Source: an uncultured Bacteroidia bacterium (GTDB lineage Bacteria > Bacteroidota > Bacteroidia > Bacteroidales > UBA932). From it: DNA of 64,000 bases. Positions within the stretch are counted from its first letter, which is position 1. The number at the start of each line of letters is the position of its first letter. Positions 8,146 to 17,647 of the stretch are shown in pieces. The stretch spans positions 62,001-126,000 of the forward strand of contig CACWOZ010000001.1 of the NCBI GenBank assembly GCA_902762655.1, in the 5' to 3' direction. Below the pieces are notes generated by a model, which was not told the origin of the DNA, ran no database searches, and was given only the letters and a program-made list of their open reading frames with translations. The position numbers and the translations under genes were made by a program.

Positions 8146-8796
8146 CTAACGATACAACTCTTCCAGCACCTGAAGAGACCGGATGTTGAGGGGAATTTCC
8201 AAATGAATCGAGAGATAGCGCAACAGCGATCCCGCTATTGCGCTTCTTTTTTTGCCGTTCAGCGGATAAACCATGAATTCCGGAAATCCGGAAGACAGCA
8301 GGTCGGAGATTTCGCGCTGATTGTCTTCCGCAAACGGAGCCAGGCCTTCGAAGGATGGTGAGAAGCCAAGAGCGCCTGCAAGTTCCATCAGGAAACGTAG
8401 ATGATAGTTTGCGAAATTGCCTTCCAGGGCATCCAGGGTCAGAATCGACCGTTCGCACCAGTCATAAAGGATACCCTCCGCTGCCCCATCCTGCACTGCA
8501 CGCCAGAGAACCTCGCTCATAAAAAGTGAAATCGCATTTTTGTCGAAATTTGAGTGGATTCCGTTCAAGGGATGAACAGGGGAAATACCCCGGAGCCGCC
8601 AGAGATCCGACTTCCTGTTTTCGATAACCTCCGCATCCAGAATATTCAGAGGAAGGAACATGGCCCGTGAACCGCCCTTGTGAACCGTCACGATGAAACT
8701 GCGCCTGCCCATTTCCCGGCACAGGCAGTGTAGCACCAGGGAATTCTCTCCTAGTTTGGTGGAGTTCAGTACTATCAGGCGTTCAGAGGCGTTCAT
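8146..8796 (-). CDS. recO: DNA repair protein RecO
   Basis: A 216-residue protein with a RecO-like N-terminal OB fold: MNASERLIVLNSTKLGENSLVLHCLC, then GRRSFIVTVHKG and the LPLNILDAEVIENRKSDLWRL region, followed by the helical C-terminal domain (SLFMSEVLWRAVQ, FHLRFL-type helix, LGFSPSFEG). RecO works with RecR and RecF to load RecA at gaps. I start at the ATG at 8796, since a -7 box lies right upstream. The C-terminus lacks a visible zinc-binding cysteine set. It is divergent from the tricorn-like gene. Confidence 0.85.
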   Translation of the reverse strand: MNASERLIVLNSTKLGENSLVLHCLCREMGRRSFIVTVHKGGSRAMFLPLNILDAEVIENRKSDLWRLRGISPVHPLNGIHSNFDKNAISLFMSEVLWRAVQDGAAEGILYDWCERSILTLDALEGNFANYHLRFLMELAGALGFSPSFEGLAPFAEDNQREISDLLSSGFPEFMVYPLNGKKRSAIAGSLLRYLSIHLEIPLNIRSLQVLEELYR

Positions 8797-8803
8797 TTGA
8801 TTA

Positions 8804-8811
8804 CAAAGATA
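8804..8811 (-). promoter_or_regulatory. -7 box TATCTTTG for recO
   Basis: Exact TAnnTTTG match 7 bases before the recO ATG at 8796; the predicted leader is about 4 bases. Confidence 0.65.
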
Positions 8812-8832
8812 GGATTTTGCAGGGATTTTTCG

Positions 8833-8840
8833 TACATTTG
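8833..8840 (+). promoter_or_regulatory. -7 box TACATTTG for the tricorn-like protease
   Basis: Exact TAnnTTTG match; the predicted leader to the ATG at 8886 is about 42 bases, longer than for the housekeeping genes in the window. Confidence 0.55.
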
Positions 8841-8885
8841 ACACTTTAGTAGTTTTTCCGCTAAAGACAATAAATATCTATCTAT

Positions 8886-11800
8886 ATGAAGAAGACCCTT
8901 CTTGCAGCGATCGCTGTCGTCATCTGCGCTTCGGCGCTTGCAAATGAAACTCCACGCTGGCTTCGTCAGAACGCCATTTCTCCCGACGGAAACACCGTCG
9001 CATTCGTGTATCAAGGCGATATCTGGCTCGTGAGTGCGGGCGGTGGTGAGGCTGTTCAGCTGACAACCAATCCTGCCCATGACACAGAACCCCGTTGGAG
9101 CCCGGATGGCAAGTACATTGTTTTCGCCTCCTATCGCGAAGGGCAGAAAGACCTTTGGGCTGTATCCACCGAAGGCGGAAAGCCAAAACGCCTTACCGAC
9201 TATGGAGGAGCGCAGACTCCCTATGCTGTGAGCAAGGACGGAAAAATCATTTTCTCCGCCTATTATCAGGAACTTGCGACTTCCAGCGCCTTCCCCGGAG
9301 CGACCAACCTCTACTGCATAGACCTGGCAGAGGCCCTTGCTGCAGGACCTGGCAAACTGCCTGTTCCTCAGCGCGTGACCACCGTCAAGGCCTGGGCTGC
9401 GGACATCAATGCCGAAGGTACTATTATCTTTGAGGATTATGTTACCCCGGAGGATCCCTACCGCAAGCACCACACATCATCTGCCGCGCACAATATCTGG
9501 AAACTCCAGAACGGCGCATATACCAAACTCACATCCTTCATCGGTGAGGACAAATGCCCGGTGTTCGCTCCGGACGGCATCCACTATTATTATTTGAGCG
9601 AGCAGAGCGAGACCCCTGTGCAGTCTAATGGCTGGGCGGGCGATGCAAATGTCTGGAAATCCGATATCAACGGCGCCGCTCCAGTGCGTGTGACATCTTT
9701 CAAGGATAACCCTGTCCGTTACCTCAGTATCAGCGGAAACGGGGTCCTCTGCTATTCATGGAACGGTGATCTCTACACCCAGAAAGAAGGGCAGGAGCCC
9801 GTAAAACTTGCCATAAGTGTGAAGAAGGACAAGTTCGAGCGTGAGAATACCTACCGCGTTACTACCGGCGGCATCACCGGATTCGCAGCATCTCCCAACG
9901 GGAAGGAAATCGCCGTGGTCTCCAGGGGTGATGTCTTCGTCACTCCTTTGGAACTTGGGGATACCCGCCGCATTACCGACACCCCCGAGGCTGAGCGTGG
10001 TGTCGCCTTCGGAGACGGCGGCAGAAGCATCTACTACGCGTCCGAGAGGAATGGTGAATGGGCCATCTACAAGCGCGAACTGAAGAACAAGAAGGACCAG
10101 ACCTTCACCTTCTCTACCGATACCAGGGAAGAACGTATCACTCCTGAAGGACAGGTCTGCTTCCAGCCGAGCGTTTCTCCCGACGGCAAATGGCTGGCTT
10201 ATCTTCGCAACCGCACCGGACTCGTAATCTGCCCTGCAGACGGCGGCAAGGAGAAGGTACTGTTGCCGGAAGGTGTGAACTACTCCTATTCCGACGGCGA
10301 CATCCAGTTTGAATGGAGCCCGGACAGCCGTTATATCCTTTCTTCCTACCAGGGCGGACAGCGCATGTACAACGAAGATATCTGCCTCATCGATGTGGCT
10401 AGCGGCGAGGTGACCGACCTTACCCAGAGCGGCTATTCTGACGGCAATTTCAAATGGGCCATGGGCGGGAAGGCCATGACCTACACCTCCGACAAGGCCG
10501 GCTACCGCAGCCACGGGAGTTGGGGAGCCGAAGGAGATATCTACATAATGTTCTTCGATGACGAGGCCTATCTCGACTTCACCCGCGGGGAGGAAATGGA
10601 GAAGATAGAGAACCTGCTCAAGAGCGACAAGCAGGCCTCCAAGGATAAGAAGAAGGAGGAAAAGAAGGACAGTACCGATAACAAGAAACCAGAAAAAGTC
10701 AAACTCGAACTCGAGGGCCGTTTCGACCGTATCGTACGCCTTACCCGCAATTCCGGCAGGATAGGTGACTACATCCTCACTCCAGACGGTAAGAAACTCT
10801 ACTATATGGTTCAGCTCGAGAAGAATTACGACCTTGTCTGCGTCGACCGCAAGGACGGCAGCATCAAGGTTGTCAAAAAGAGTTTCTCCGGGCGTATCAT
10901 TCCTTCTCCTGACGGCAAGAGTGTTTATGTCGTCGGCAGCAACAGCGTCACCAAGGCCGATCCCAACAACTTCTCAACTAAAAACGTAAGTTTCCGTGGC
11001 GAGTTCGAATACGATGCCGTCAAAGAACGTGAATACATATTCGAGCATTGCTGGCGACAGGTCAAGGAGAAATGGTATGTCGCCGACATGCACGGAGTAG
11101 ACTGGGCTGCCGTGGGTGCGAACTACCGCCAGTTCCTCCCTTATATCACGGACAATTTCGCATTCCGCGAACTCCTTTCCGAAATGCTGGGCGAACTCAA
11201 CGGTTCCCACACTGGAGGCCGCTATGGCGGTCCTGCCGGCGGAGTTGGCCACGTGGGCGTAATCTTCGATGAGGAATATGCCGGCAAGGGCCTGAAAGTA
11301 AAGGAATTCCTTCCTTATAGCATGCTCAAGAGGTATGCTGCCGATATGAAGGAGGGAGACCTCATCCTGGCCGTCGACGGCAAGGAGGTTGAGGCAGGTA
11401 CTCCATGGTATCAGGCTCTCTCACGTACGAACGGCAAGCGAATCGTGCTCAAAGTCAAGGCCGGCGGCAAGGAGAAGGATGTAATCATCACTCCTTCCGG
11501 GAATGATACCGAAGGCTATTACCAGCGCTGGGTGCGTAACAACGAGAAGCGCGTCGAGGAACTCTCCGGCGGTAAGGTCGGTTATGTGCATGTGCGTGGT
11601 ATGAACTCCGCAAGTTTCCGCGAGGTCTATTCCAAGGCCCTTGGCAAATATCGTGAATGTGAAGCCCTTATAGTGGATACCCGTAATAATGGCGGCGGCT
11701 GGCTGCACAACGACCTGGCCACCTTCCTGGATGGAAAGATGTATACCAAACGCGAGGCCCGTGGTGTATATATGGCACCCGAACCTTACGACAAGTGGGT

Positions 11801-12131
11801 GAAGCCTTCATGCGTGGTTGTCTGCGAGGCCAATTACTCCGATGCCTGCGGTTTCCCTTACTGCTACAGGGCACTCGGTACCGGAAAGATCATCGGGGCA
11901 CCGGTACCCGGCACCGCCACCTCTGTGTGGTGGGAGAACCAGGTGGATCCTTCGCTGGTGTTCGGTATACCTCAGATAGGCTCCTGGAGTGTGTCCAACG
12001 GCCGTTATCTAGAAAATCTGCAACTCGAGCCCGATATCGTAGTCTACAACGACCCCGAGTCCGTTGCCCGCGGCGAAGACAGGCAACTTGAAGCGGCAGT
12101 GGCCGAAATGCTGAAGGAGACGGCCAAGTGA
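8886..12131 (+). CDS. Tricorn-like S41 protease (beta-propeller, PDZ, protease)
   Basis: A 1081-residue exported protein (signal MKKTLLAAIAVVICASALA). Residues about 25-560 form TolB/PD40-type beta-propeller repeats (many SPDGK motifs such as WSPDGKYIVFAS). A lysine/glutamate-rich linker near 580-605 precedes a second propeller part, a PDZ-like segment (MKEGDLILAVDGKEV) and an S41 protease domain with the catalytic Ser in ANYSDACGFP (Ser985) and VDTRNNGGG upstream. Tricorn relatives degrade peptides; periplasmic localisation is inferred from the leader. The stop overlaps the GTG start of the antiporter by 4 bases. Confidence 0.9.
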   Translation: MKKTLLAAIAVVICASALANETPRWLRQNAISPDGNTVAFVYQGDIWLVSAGGGEAVQLTTNPAHDTEPRWSPDGKYIVFASYREGQKDLWAVSTEGGKPKRLTDYGGAQTPYAVSKDGKIIFSAYYQELATSSAFPGATNLYCIDLAEALAAGPGKLPVPQRVTTVKAWAADINAEGTIIFEDYVTPEDPYRKHHTSSAAHNIWKLQNGAYTKLTSFIGEDKCPVFAPDGIHYYYLSEQSETPVQSNGWAGDANVWKSDINGAAPVRVTSFKDNPVRYLSISGNGVLCYSWNGDLYTQKEGQEPVKLAISVKKDKFERENTYRVTTGGITGFAASPNGKEIAVVSRGDVFVTPLELGDTRRITDTPEAERGVAFGDGGRSIYYASERNGEWAIYKRELKNKKDQTFTFSTDTREERITPEGQVCFQPSVSPDGKWLAYLRNRTGLVICPADGGKEKVLLPEGVNYSYSDGDIQFEWSPDSRYILSSYQGGQRMYNEDICLIDVASGEVTDLTQSGYSDGNFKWAMGGKAMTYTSDKAGYRSHGSWGAEGDIYIMFFDDEAYLDFTRGEEMEKIENLLKSDKQASKDKKKEEKKDSTDNKKPEKVKLELEGRFDRIVRLTRNSGRIGDYILTPDGKKLYYMVQLEKNYDLVCVDRKDGSIKVVKKSFSGRIIPSPDGKSVYVVGSNSVTKADPNNFSTKNVSFRGEFEYDAVKEREYIFEHCWRQVKEKWYVADMHGVDWAAVGANYRQFLPYITDNFAFRELLSEMLGELNGSHTGGRYGGPAGGVGHVGVIFDEEYAGKGLKVKEFLPYSMLKRYAADMKEGDLILAVDGKEVEAGTPWYQALSRTNGKRIVLKVKAGGKEKDVIITPSGNDTEGYYQRWVRNNEKRVEELSGGKVGYVHVRGMNSASFREVYSKALGKYRECEALIVDTRNNGGGWLHNDLATFLDGKMYTKREARGVYMAPEPYDKWVKPSCVVVCEANYSDACGFPYCYRALGTGKIIGAPVPGTATSVWWENQVDPSLVFGIPQIGSWSVSNGRYLENLQLEPDIVVYNDPESVARGEDRQLEAAVAEMLKETAK

Positions 12132-13411
12132 CAAGAAGCCGCGGACTCCTCGCTCTAAGCCCGCTGATTGTATTTCTGGCGGTGTACCTTGTGTCGTCTT
12201 TCATTGCGAAAGACTTCTACAAGGTACCCGTTGTGGCTGCTTTCCTGCTGGCTTCAGCTTATGCATTGTTCATTACAAAAGGCAGGTTGGAGGATCGTGT
12301 GACTATATTCTCCCACGGCGCCGGTAATACCAATGTACTGCTGATGATATGGATATTCGTGCTTGCCGGTGTATTTGCCACCACCGCGAAAGACATCGGA
12401 AGCATAGATGCCGTAGTAGCCGCTACACTGCATGTGCTCCCGGGACGCTTTATCCTGGTGGGCCTTTTCGTGGCAGCCTGCTTCATCTCTATGGCCATAG
12501 GCACCAGCGTGGGCACCATAGTCGCGCTCGTTCCCATTGCATCCGGACTCGCTTCCGGCACCGGCGCACCTCTGGCTATGGTTGTGGCATCCATCGTGGG
12601 CGGAGCCTTCTTCGGGGACAATCTGTCCTTCATTTCCGATACTACCATCGCTTCTACCCGCAGCCAGGGATGTTCGATGGCGGATAAGTTCCGCACCAAT
12701 ATCTGGATAGCCGGTCCTGCTGCCGTTATAGTCGCAGCAGTATATGTTGCCTTGGGACAAGGCTTCAGCGCAAGTGCACCGGATCAGAGTTTCAACCTCC
12801 TTCTTTTAGTGCCTTATCTCTCGGTCATAGTGTTGGCATTGTGTGGCTTGAATGTGCTTGGCGTGTTGGGCATAGGCATAGTGCTGAATGCTGTCATCGG
12901 CCTTTCTCTCGGCAAGTTCGGCTGGATAGGATTCCTGCAGTCAGCAGGTGCGGGAGTGGCATCTATGGGCGATCTGATTATCGTAACCATGCTGGCAGGA
13001 GGGATGTTGGAAGTGATTCGCGTGAATGGTGGAATCGACTGGATTATCAATGCTCTTACGCGAAGGATTTCCGGGCGGCGCGGGGCTGAATCCACCATTG
13101 CCCTGCTGGTCGCTCTTGCCAACATCTGCACCGCGAACAATACCATCGCCATCATTACCACAGGAAGCATCGCCCGCGACATCGCCTCTCATTTCGGGGT
13201 CGATCCCCGCAAATCCGCCAGCATCCTGGATACTTTCTCCTGTATCGTGCAGGGGCTCCTGCCATACGGGGCGCAGTTGCTGATGGCGTCCGGCCTCGCA
13301 GGCATCAGCGTAGCATCCATCATCGGATGTCTCTACTACCCTCTGGCCCTTCTTGTCTTCGCCATCCTCGCCATCTGGCTCCGCTTCCCGCGGGGTCAGC
13401 GTATGCCGTAG
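12128..13411 (+). CDS. NhaC-type Na+/H+ antiporter family protein
   Basis: A 427-residue integral membrane protein with about a dozen hydrophobic segments. The conserved region SMAIGTSVGTIVALVPIA, followed by GGAFFGDNLSFISDTTIAST, is characteristic of NhaC-like antiporters; a related repeat in the second half is NICTANNTIAIITTGSIA. It is expected to exchange sodium (or an organic cation or acid) for protons across the inner membrane. The GTG start at 12128 sits in a GTGA overlap with the protease stop, so translation is coupled. Substrate is uncertain. The last 16 bases overlap the convergent SGNH gene. Confidence 0.85.
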   Translation: MTRSRGLLALSPLIVFLAVYLVSSFIAKDFYKVPVVAAFLLASAYALFITKGRLEDRVTIFSHGAGNTNVLLMIWIFVLAGVFATTAKDIGSIDAVVAATLHVLPGRFILVGLFVAACFISMAIGTSVGTIVALVPIASGLASGTGAPLAMVVASIVGGAFFGDNLSFISDTTIASTRSQGCSMADKFRTNIWIAGPAAVIVAAVYVALGQGFSASAPDQSFNLLLLVPYLSVIVLALCGLNVLGVLGIGIVLNAVIGLSLGKFGWIGFLQSAGAGVASMGDLIIVTMLAGGMLEVIRVNGGIDWIINALTRRISGRRGAESTIALLVALANICTANNTIAIITTGSIARDIASHFGVDPRKSASILDTFSCIVQGLLPYGAQLLMASGLAGISVASIIGCLYYPLALLVFAILAIWLRFPRGQRMP

Positions 13412-14466
13412 CGGCGGAGAATTCTCACTAAAGGTTTGCGCAGGCTTTCGGCCCAGATGTGGTAGCCGAAGTCGGAGGGGTGTATACCGTCGACCGTAGT
13501 TTCCTGGTCGGGGGTGGCTGCGTTGGAGGTCTTGATGTAGTAGACATCCTTGTAGCGCTTGACGGCGATGGCCATGACGCTGTCGGCAACGGCCATCTTT
13601 GCGCTTTCAACGCGGTCGCGGTCGGTGTTGAAGTTGCGGTTCTCGCGGCGTATGGTCCGGATGAAGATAAGGGGCACGCCGGGATGCGTTGCCTGGATCC
13701 CTTCGATGAATCCGAAGGTCCGCTCGCGGATTTCGCCCGGGCTCGGGTTCGAGAAAGTATCGAAGAAGAAGGCATCCGCCTTAGCATCTTTCAGCGCGTT
13801 GAGGAACTGGGGCTGCATCTTGCAGTCGCCGCTGACTCCCAGCGAATTAAACTGGAATCCGGTCATTCGTGAGAGAAAACCTGGCAGGGTGTTGGCGGCG
13901 CGGGAAGTGCATGCACCATGAGTGAAACTGGATCCGTAGAGCGCGATGTTGTGGCGGAAAGGTTTTTCGCCCGGTGTCAGCGTGCATCCGGCCGGAACCC
14001 CAACCTGTGCTGAACGTATCTCGCTGAAATTCGGGAAGTAGACCATGCATTCTTTCTCTCCGGGTGCGAGGTCGGTAATGAGATTGCAGAACTTGTATTC
14101 GTCGTTTCCTCCGGGGATGGCGGCTGCGGCGGCCCAAAGCCAGCGTCCATCTTTCTTTATATAGAGGTCGAAGCCCCTGTCGCCACGGTTGCTGCCCCAG
14201 CCGCCGCACACGATTGCCTTCATTCTGATGGCGGGAGCATCGGTTTTGAAAGATACTATGATGCCGGAACTCTGCTTGAGCAGGCGGATATCATTTTCCA
14301 CCCATCCTCCATATTTGCCGAAGTCCATTCGCTGGTAGGGCTCCGGAGTGTCGGGAAACACCTTGCCTGTGATGGTCAGGTCGGTCGCTTCGGTATAAAC
14401 AAATTCCTGCGCGAAAGCGGAGAGGGCAGCAAGCAGGGCTGCGAAAGAGAGTATCAGCTGTTTCAT
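13396..14466 (-). CDS. Secreted SGNH/GDSL esterase with GxDLY N-terminal domain
   Basis: A 356-residue exported protein (signal MKQLILSFAALLAALSAFA). The N-terminal half contains GDRGFDLYIKKDGRW, the GxDLY signature of the beta-sandwich domain that precedes SGNH domains in Bacteroidetes. The catalytic half has block I GSSFTHGACTSR (nucleophile Ser), the FNSLGVSGDCKM glycine block and the DGIHPSDFGYH Asp/His pair. Family members are acyl esterases on carbohydrates; the substrate here is unknown. The last gene of the operon, it starts inside the stop codon of the amidase gene (ATGA) and ends overlapping the antiporter gene by 16 bases tail to tail. Confidence 0.88.
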   Translation of the reverse strand: MKQLILSFAALLAALSAFAQEFVYTEATDLTITGKVFPDTPEPYQRMDFGKYGGWVENDIRLLKQSSGIIVSFKTDAPAIRMKAIVCGGWGSNRGDRGFDLYIKKDGRWLWAAAAAIPGGNDEYKFCNLITDLAPGEKECMVYFPNFSEIRSAQVGVPAGCTLTPGEKPFRHNIALYGSSFTHGACTSRAANTLPGFLSRMTGFQFNSLGVSGDCKMQPQFLNALKDAKADAFFFDTFSNPSPGEIRERTFGFIEGIQATHPGVPLIFIRTIRRENRNFNTDRDRVESAKMAVADSVMAIAVKRYKDVYYIKTSNAATPDQETTVDGIHPSDFGYHIWAESLRKPLVRILRRYGIR

Positions 14467-15641
14467 AGATAGATGTAGTCTTGGGCGTCGTAGATGAAAA
14501 TCAACTCGTTCATACGCTTAAGGGCCTCCTCGTTCCATTCTCCCTTCAGACGTATGTTCATGATTGCATGGCAGGATAGTTTGCTCAGGATTGCGGTAAG
14601 ATGCTCCTCCCATTCGTCGGCAGAGTCAAGGTCGAAGGCGATTTCCTGGACACCGCCTGCAACTGCCGCACCGAGTTCTTTCAGGTCGTTGCTGTAAAAG
14701 ACGGTCCTTTGCTTAGGAGCTTCGCTGAGGGGCGCGACTATCGCGCTGCCGCCGGGACGATAATACCAGGGCCTGCGGCCTATCTCGATGTAGTCCGAAT
14801 GCATCGCCGGAGGATTTCCGTAGCCTGCCGGCTTGAGGAATTTTACTGATGGATCGAAAGTTACATCCAGATGCTTCACTTTCGAATAAAGATTGCCGAG
14901 AATCTTTCCGTCAGGACCGACCACGCACGAACATCCGCCCAACTTCGACTTCTTTCCCATCGAAACAGATGCGCGGACAAGGTATGCCCCGGTGTGGTAT
15001 GCGCAGAACTCGTCGATCATGTCCAGCACATGGTGCGGGTCACTTCGCTGATGGGAACTGCCGATAATGATATCCGGTTTCCAGCGGGCTATGTTGGCAT
15101 ATGCCTCATAGAAATAGAAATCGTAGCAGATCAGGAACATGTAACGCACCCCCTCGATGTCGAGATAGTAGGGCTGAGTCCATTCTCTGGTGTATTTATT
15201 GTCCACGCCTTTCTTCTTCCATTCACCGGCGGTAAGATGTTCTTTGAAGTATTTGCCAAGGACGGATCCGTCCCGGCCGAAAACGAAGATCGCGTTGCGG
15301 GGCACATCCCATGAGTCATCTATCGCGCCGCAGAATACCAGACTATTGCACCTGCGGGCAGTCTCGGCGCATTTGTCCAGAAGGATGGGACCATATTTGC
15401 GGGCAGTTTCCAGAAATCCGGGGTTGGTGGTCTTTCCGGGCACTTCGCTGAATTCGGGAAGCACCACGATGTCAAGTGAAGCATCACATCTGTCCAGTTC
15501 GCGCAAAGTCCATTCGAAACTCTTGTCAAGTCCGGCCTCGTCCTGTGCGAACAGAGGCTGGATCACGCGGGACTTCATCGGCGCGGCGCCAAGTGAAAAG
15601 GCTGCTGAAAGCAGCAGTGCAATCAAAAATATCTTTTTCAT
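14463..15641 (-). CDS. Exported nitrilase-superfamily (carbon-nitrogen hydrolase) amidase
   Basis: A 392-residue protein, taking the ATG at 15641, which gives a good leader (MKKIFLIALLLSAAFSLGAA) and an ATGA overlap with the upstream symporter gene. The nitrilase-fold triad is visible: Glu in VVLPEFSE, Lys in KYFKEHLT and Cys in FLICYDFYF. Nitrilase-superfamily enzymes cleave amides, nitriles or carbamoyl groups. Exported members outside Lnt are less common. About 90 C-terminal residues after the catalytic core form an extra domain of unknown role. In this operon it could release ammonia or a headgroup amide, which is only inference. Confidence 0.82.
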   Translation of the reverse strand: MKKIFLIALLLSAAFSLGAAPMKSRVIQPLFAQDEAGLDKSFEWTLRELDRCDASLDIVVLPEFSEVPGKTTNPGFLETARKYGPILLDKCAETARRCNSLVFCGAIDDSWDVPRNAIFVFGRDGSVLGKYFKEHLTAGEWKKKGVDNKYTREWTQPYYLDIEGVRYMFLICYDFYFYEAYANIARWKPDIIIGSSHQRSDPHHVLDMIDEFCAYHTGAYLVRASVSMGKKSKLGGCSCVVGPDGKILGNLYSKVKHLDVTFDPSVKFLKPAGYGNPPAMHSDYIEIGRRPWYYRPGGSAIVAPLSEAPKQRTVFYSNDLKELGAAVAGGVQEIAFDLDSADEWEEHLTAILSKLSCHAIMNIRLKGEWNEEALKRMNELIFIYDAQDYIYL

Positions 15642-16798
15642 TTCTTTCCGAATATTTTGTCGATAACTATGGCAATCGCGCCGTCTCCTGTAACGTTGCA
15701 TCCGGGGCCGTAACCGTCGAGTGCCAGATAAAGCGTCATGACAAGGGCCGTCTGTTCGGGGCCGAATCCCATGATAGATTCAAGCAGTCCGACTGATGCC
15801 ATCAGCACACCACCCATCACTCCGGGTGCGGCCACCGCGGCGATTCCCTGCATAAGAACGAAGTGCGCATATACCGCAAACGGCACAGGGATATTGAAGA
15901 TATAGGCGACAGCTATCGCGGATACCGCTAGTTTTATGGTGGATCCGCACATGTGTACTGTGGAGCAGAGGGGGATTGTGAAGTCGACTATGTCGTCGTT
16001 CTTGACATTCTTGCGGGTGCAGGAAGATGTTACGGGAATCGCTGCGGATGAGGAGCAGATGGAAAAGGCGGTGAGGTAGGCCGGGATCATGTTCCAAAGA
16101 CACTTGAACGGGTTTTTGCCGGCAATCGCGCCTGCTATGCAATATTGCAGGACAAGCCACACCAGCGTGAGCACCACACCGGTGAGAATGACTTTCGCCC
16201 CTGTTCCCAGTACCACGGCGATGATTCCCTTCGCACCCATCTCGCATATCATAGTGAAAATGTATACTGGCAGAAGGGGGATAATGGCCTTCTCAATGGT
16301 AAGTTTGATGATGGCTCCGAACTCGTCGAAGCCTTTCTTGAGGGCCTTGGAATCAGTGAATATTATGCCTACTCCCACCATGAACGAGAGCACCAGTGCC
16401 GTCATGATATCGCAGATAGGGGGTATCTTGAGGTCGAAATAAGGAAGGAACTCCTTGGCTGAAACCGCATCCGCCGAAAGTTCACCCGCCTGAAGATAGT
16501 GGGGAAAGGCGTTGGAGGCGCACAAGTGTGCGAAAAATCCGGAGCAGATGGTGGAAAGGTAGGCAATGCCCATCACTACCAGGAGCATCTTGCCTGCCCC
16601 GCGGCCGACATTTGCGATTGCCGGGGTCACAAGACCAAGCACCAGCAGGGGAATTATGAATTTCAGCAGTTGCGAGAACAATACATTGAAGGTCTTGAAG
16701 ATGCGCACCAGCACATCCGGAGCGACCAGGCCAAGCAGAGCACCGAGGGTGATCGCAATCAGGACTTTTACAAATAATCCGAGTCTTATCTTTTTCAT
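15638..16798 (-). CDS. Dicarboxylate/amino-acid:cation symporter (DAACS, GltP-like)
   Basis: A 386-residue membrane protein of the SLC1-like fold. Typical parts: LLKFIIPLLVLGLVTPAI near the N-terminus, the serine-rich re-entrant loop CSSSAAIPVTSSCTRKN, PLCSTVHMCGSTIKLAV and the C-terminal LALDGYGPGCNVTGDGAIAIVID, matching the substrate and sodium-binding GPGxNVTGD block. It is expected to import acidic or small neutral amino acids or C4-dicarboxylates with Na+ or H+. It is slightly shorter than the common 400-430 residues. Position within the phosphoesterase operon suggests uptake of a breakdown product. Confidence 0.9.
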   Translation of the reverse strand: MKKIRLGLFVKVLIAITLGALLGLVAPDVLVRIFKTFNVLFSQLLKFIIPLLVLGLVTPAIANVGRGAGKMLLVVMGIAYLSTICSGFFAHLCASNAFPHYLQAGELSADAVSAKEFLPYFDLKIPPICDIMTALVLSFMVGVGIIFTDSKALKKGFDEFGAIIKLTIEKAIIPLLPVYIFTMICEMGAKGIIAVVLGTGAKVILTGVVLTLVWLVLQYCIAGAIAGKNPFKCLWNMIPAYLTAFSICSSSAAIPVTSSCTRKNVKNDDIVDFTIPLCSTVHMCGSTIKLAVSAIAVAYIFNIPVPFAVYAHFVLMQGIAAVAAPGVMGGVLMASVGLLESIMGFGPEQTALVMTLYLALDGYGPGCNVTGDGAIAIVIDKIFGKK

Positions 16799-16800
16799 TT

Positions 16801-17643
16801 TCAGAGAGATCCCATCATTAGAACAGTTACGCCAACAAGCATAAGGAGCAGAACTCCAGCCTTCTGGGCTATGCGCTTCTCTTTAAAGAGAGCGGCACCA
16901 AGGGCGAAGGTGATGATGACAGAACTGCGGCGGATGAGGGAGATTACGGACAACAGCGAGCCGTCTGCCTTTAGAGAGAAGAAGTAGAGCATGTCTGCCC
17001 CGGTGATGAGCACAGCGACAATTACGAGCGTCCAGTCCCATTTGAAGTGTTCCCGGATGCCATGCCTGCTGCGTATCAGGATTGTGATGGCAAGCAGGAT
17101 ATTTATATAGATATTCGTCCAACTCTGCACGAACAGCGGCTGCATGCCTGTCATTATGTGCTTGTCCCACAGGGCGCTGGCTACACCGGTGAAGACCGAC
17201 ACGACCAGGGCCCAGAATCCTTTGTTGCCCTTGAAGGAGATACCTTCGCGTGAACTGTTCACGCTGATAAGCCACAAGGCGAGAAGGACAGCCGCCACAC
17301 CCAGCCACTGCTGCCAGTTCAGGCGTTCCCCGAAAAGGATGATGGAGAACAGTACCACGAACATCGGACGCGAGGTCTTGAAGGTACTTACAGTAGTGAT
17401 AGGCAGCAGCTGAAGTGCAATCATTCCGCTGACCCATGAGGCTGTGACGAGGACGGCTTTGAAGATAAGGCGGAGATGGTCGGGCAGATTGCCAATTGTG
17501 ATGAAAGGGCTGACGAAGAGAGCGCTGAGCGCCGTTGCTACCAGCAGGATATTATATACACCGTTATTCTTCAAGGCAACCTTCTTGGCGATGTCGTAGA
17601 CGCCAAGCAGAATCGCCGAAGCGAGAGCCATCCAGATCCACAT
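16801..17643 (-). CDS. EamA-family (DMT) transporter
   Basis: A 280-residue protein with ten hydrophobic segments arranged as two EamA repeats; the second starts near GFWALVVSVFTGVASALWDKH. Such proteins move small metabolites, often outward. A motif in the first repeat, SRPMFVVLFSIILFGERLNWQQWLGV, is typical of the family. It is 2 bases from the symporter gene downstream and 4 from the GlpT-like gene upstream. No substrate can be inferred from sequence; it may export or import a product of the operon's chemistry. Confidence 0.8.
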   Translation of the reverse strand: MWIWMALASAILLGVYDIAKKVALKNNGVYNILLVATALSALFVSPFITIGNLPDHLRLIFKAVLVTASWVSGMIALQLLPITTVSTFKTSRPMFVVLFSIILFGERLNWQQWLGVAAVLLALWLISVNSSREGISFKGNKGFWALVVSVFTGVASALWDKHIMTGMQPLFVQSWTNIYINILLAITILIRSRHGIREHFKWDWTLVIVAVLITGADMLYFFSLKADGSLLSVISLIRRSSVIITFALGAALFKEKRIAQKAGVLLLMLVGVTVLMMGSL

Positions 17644-17647
17644 AGTC

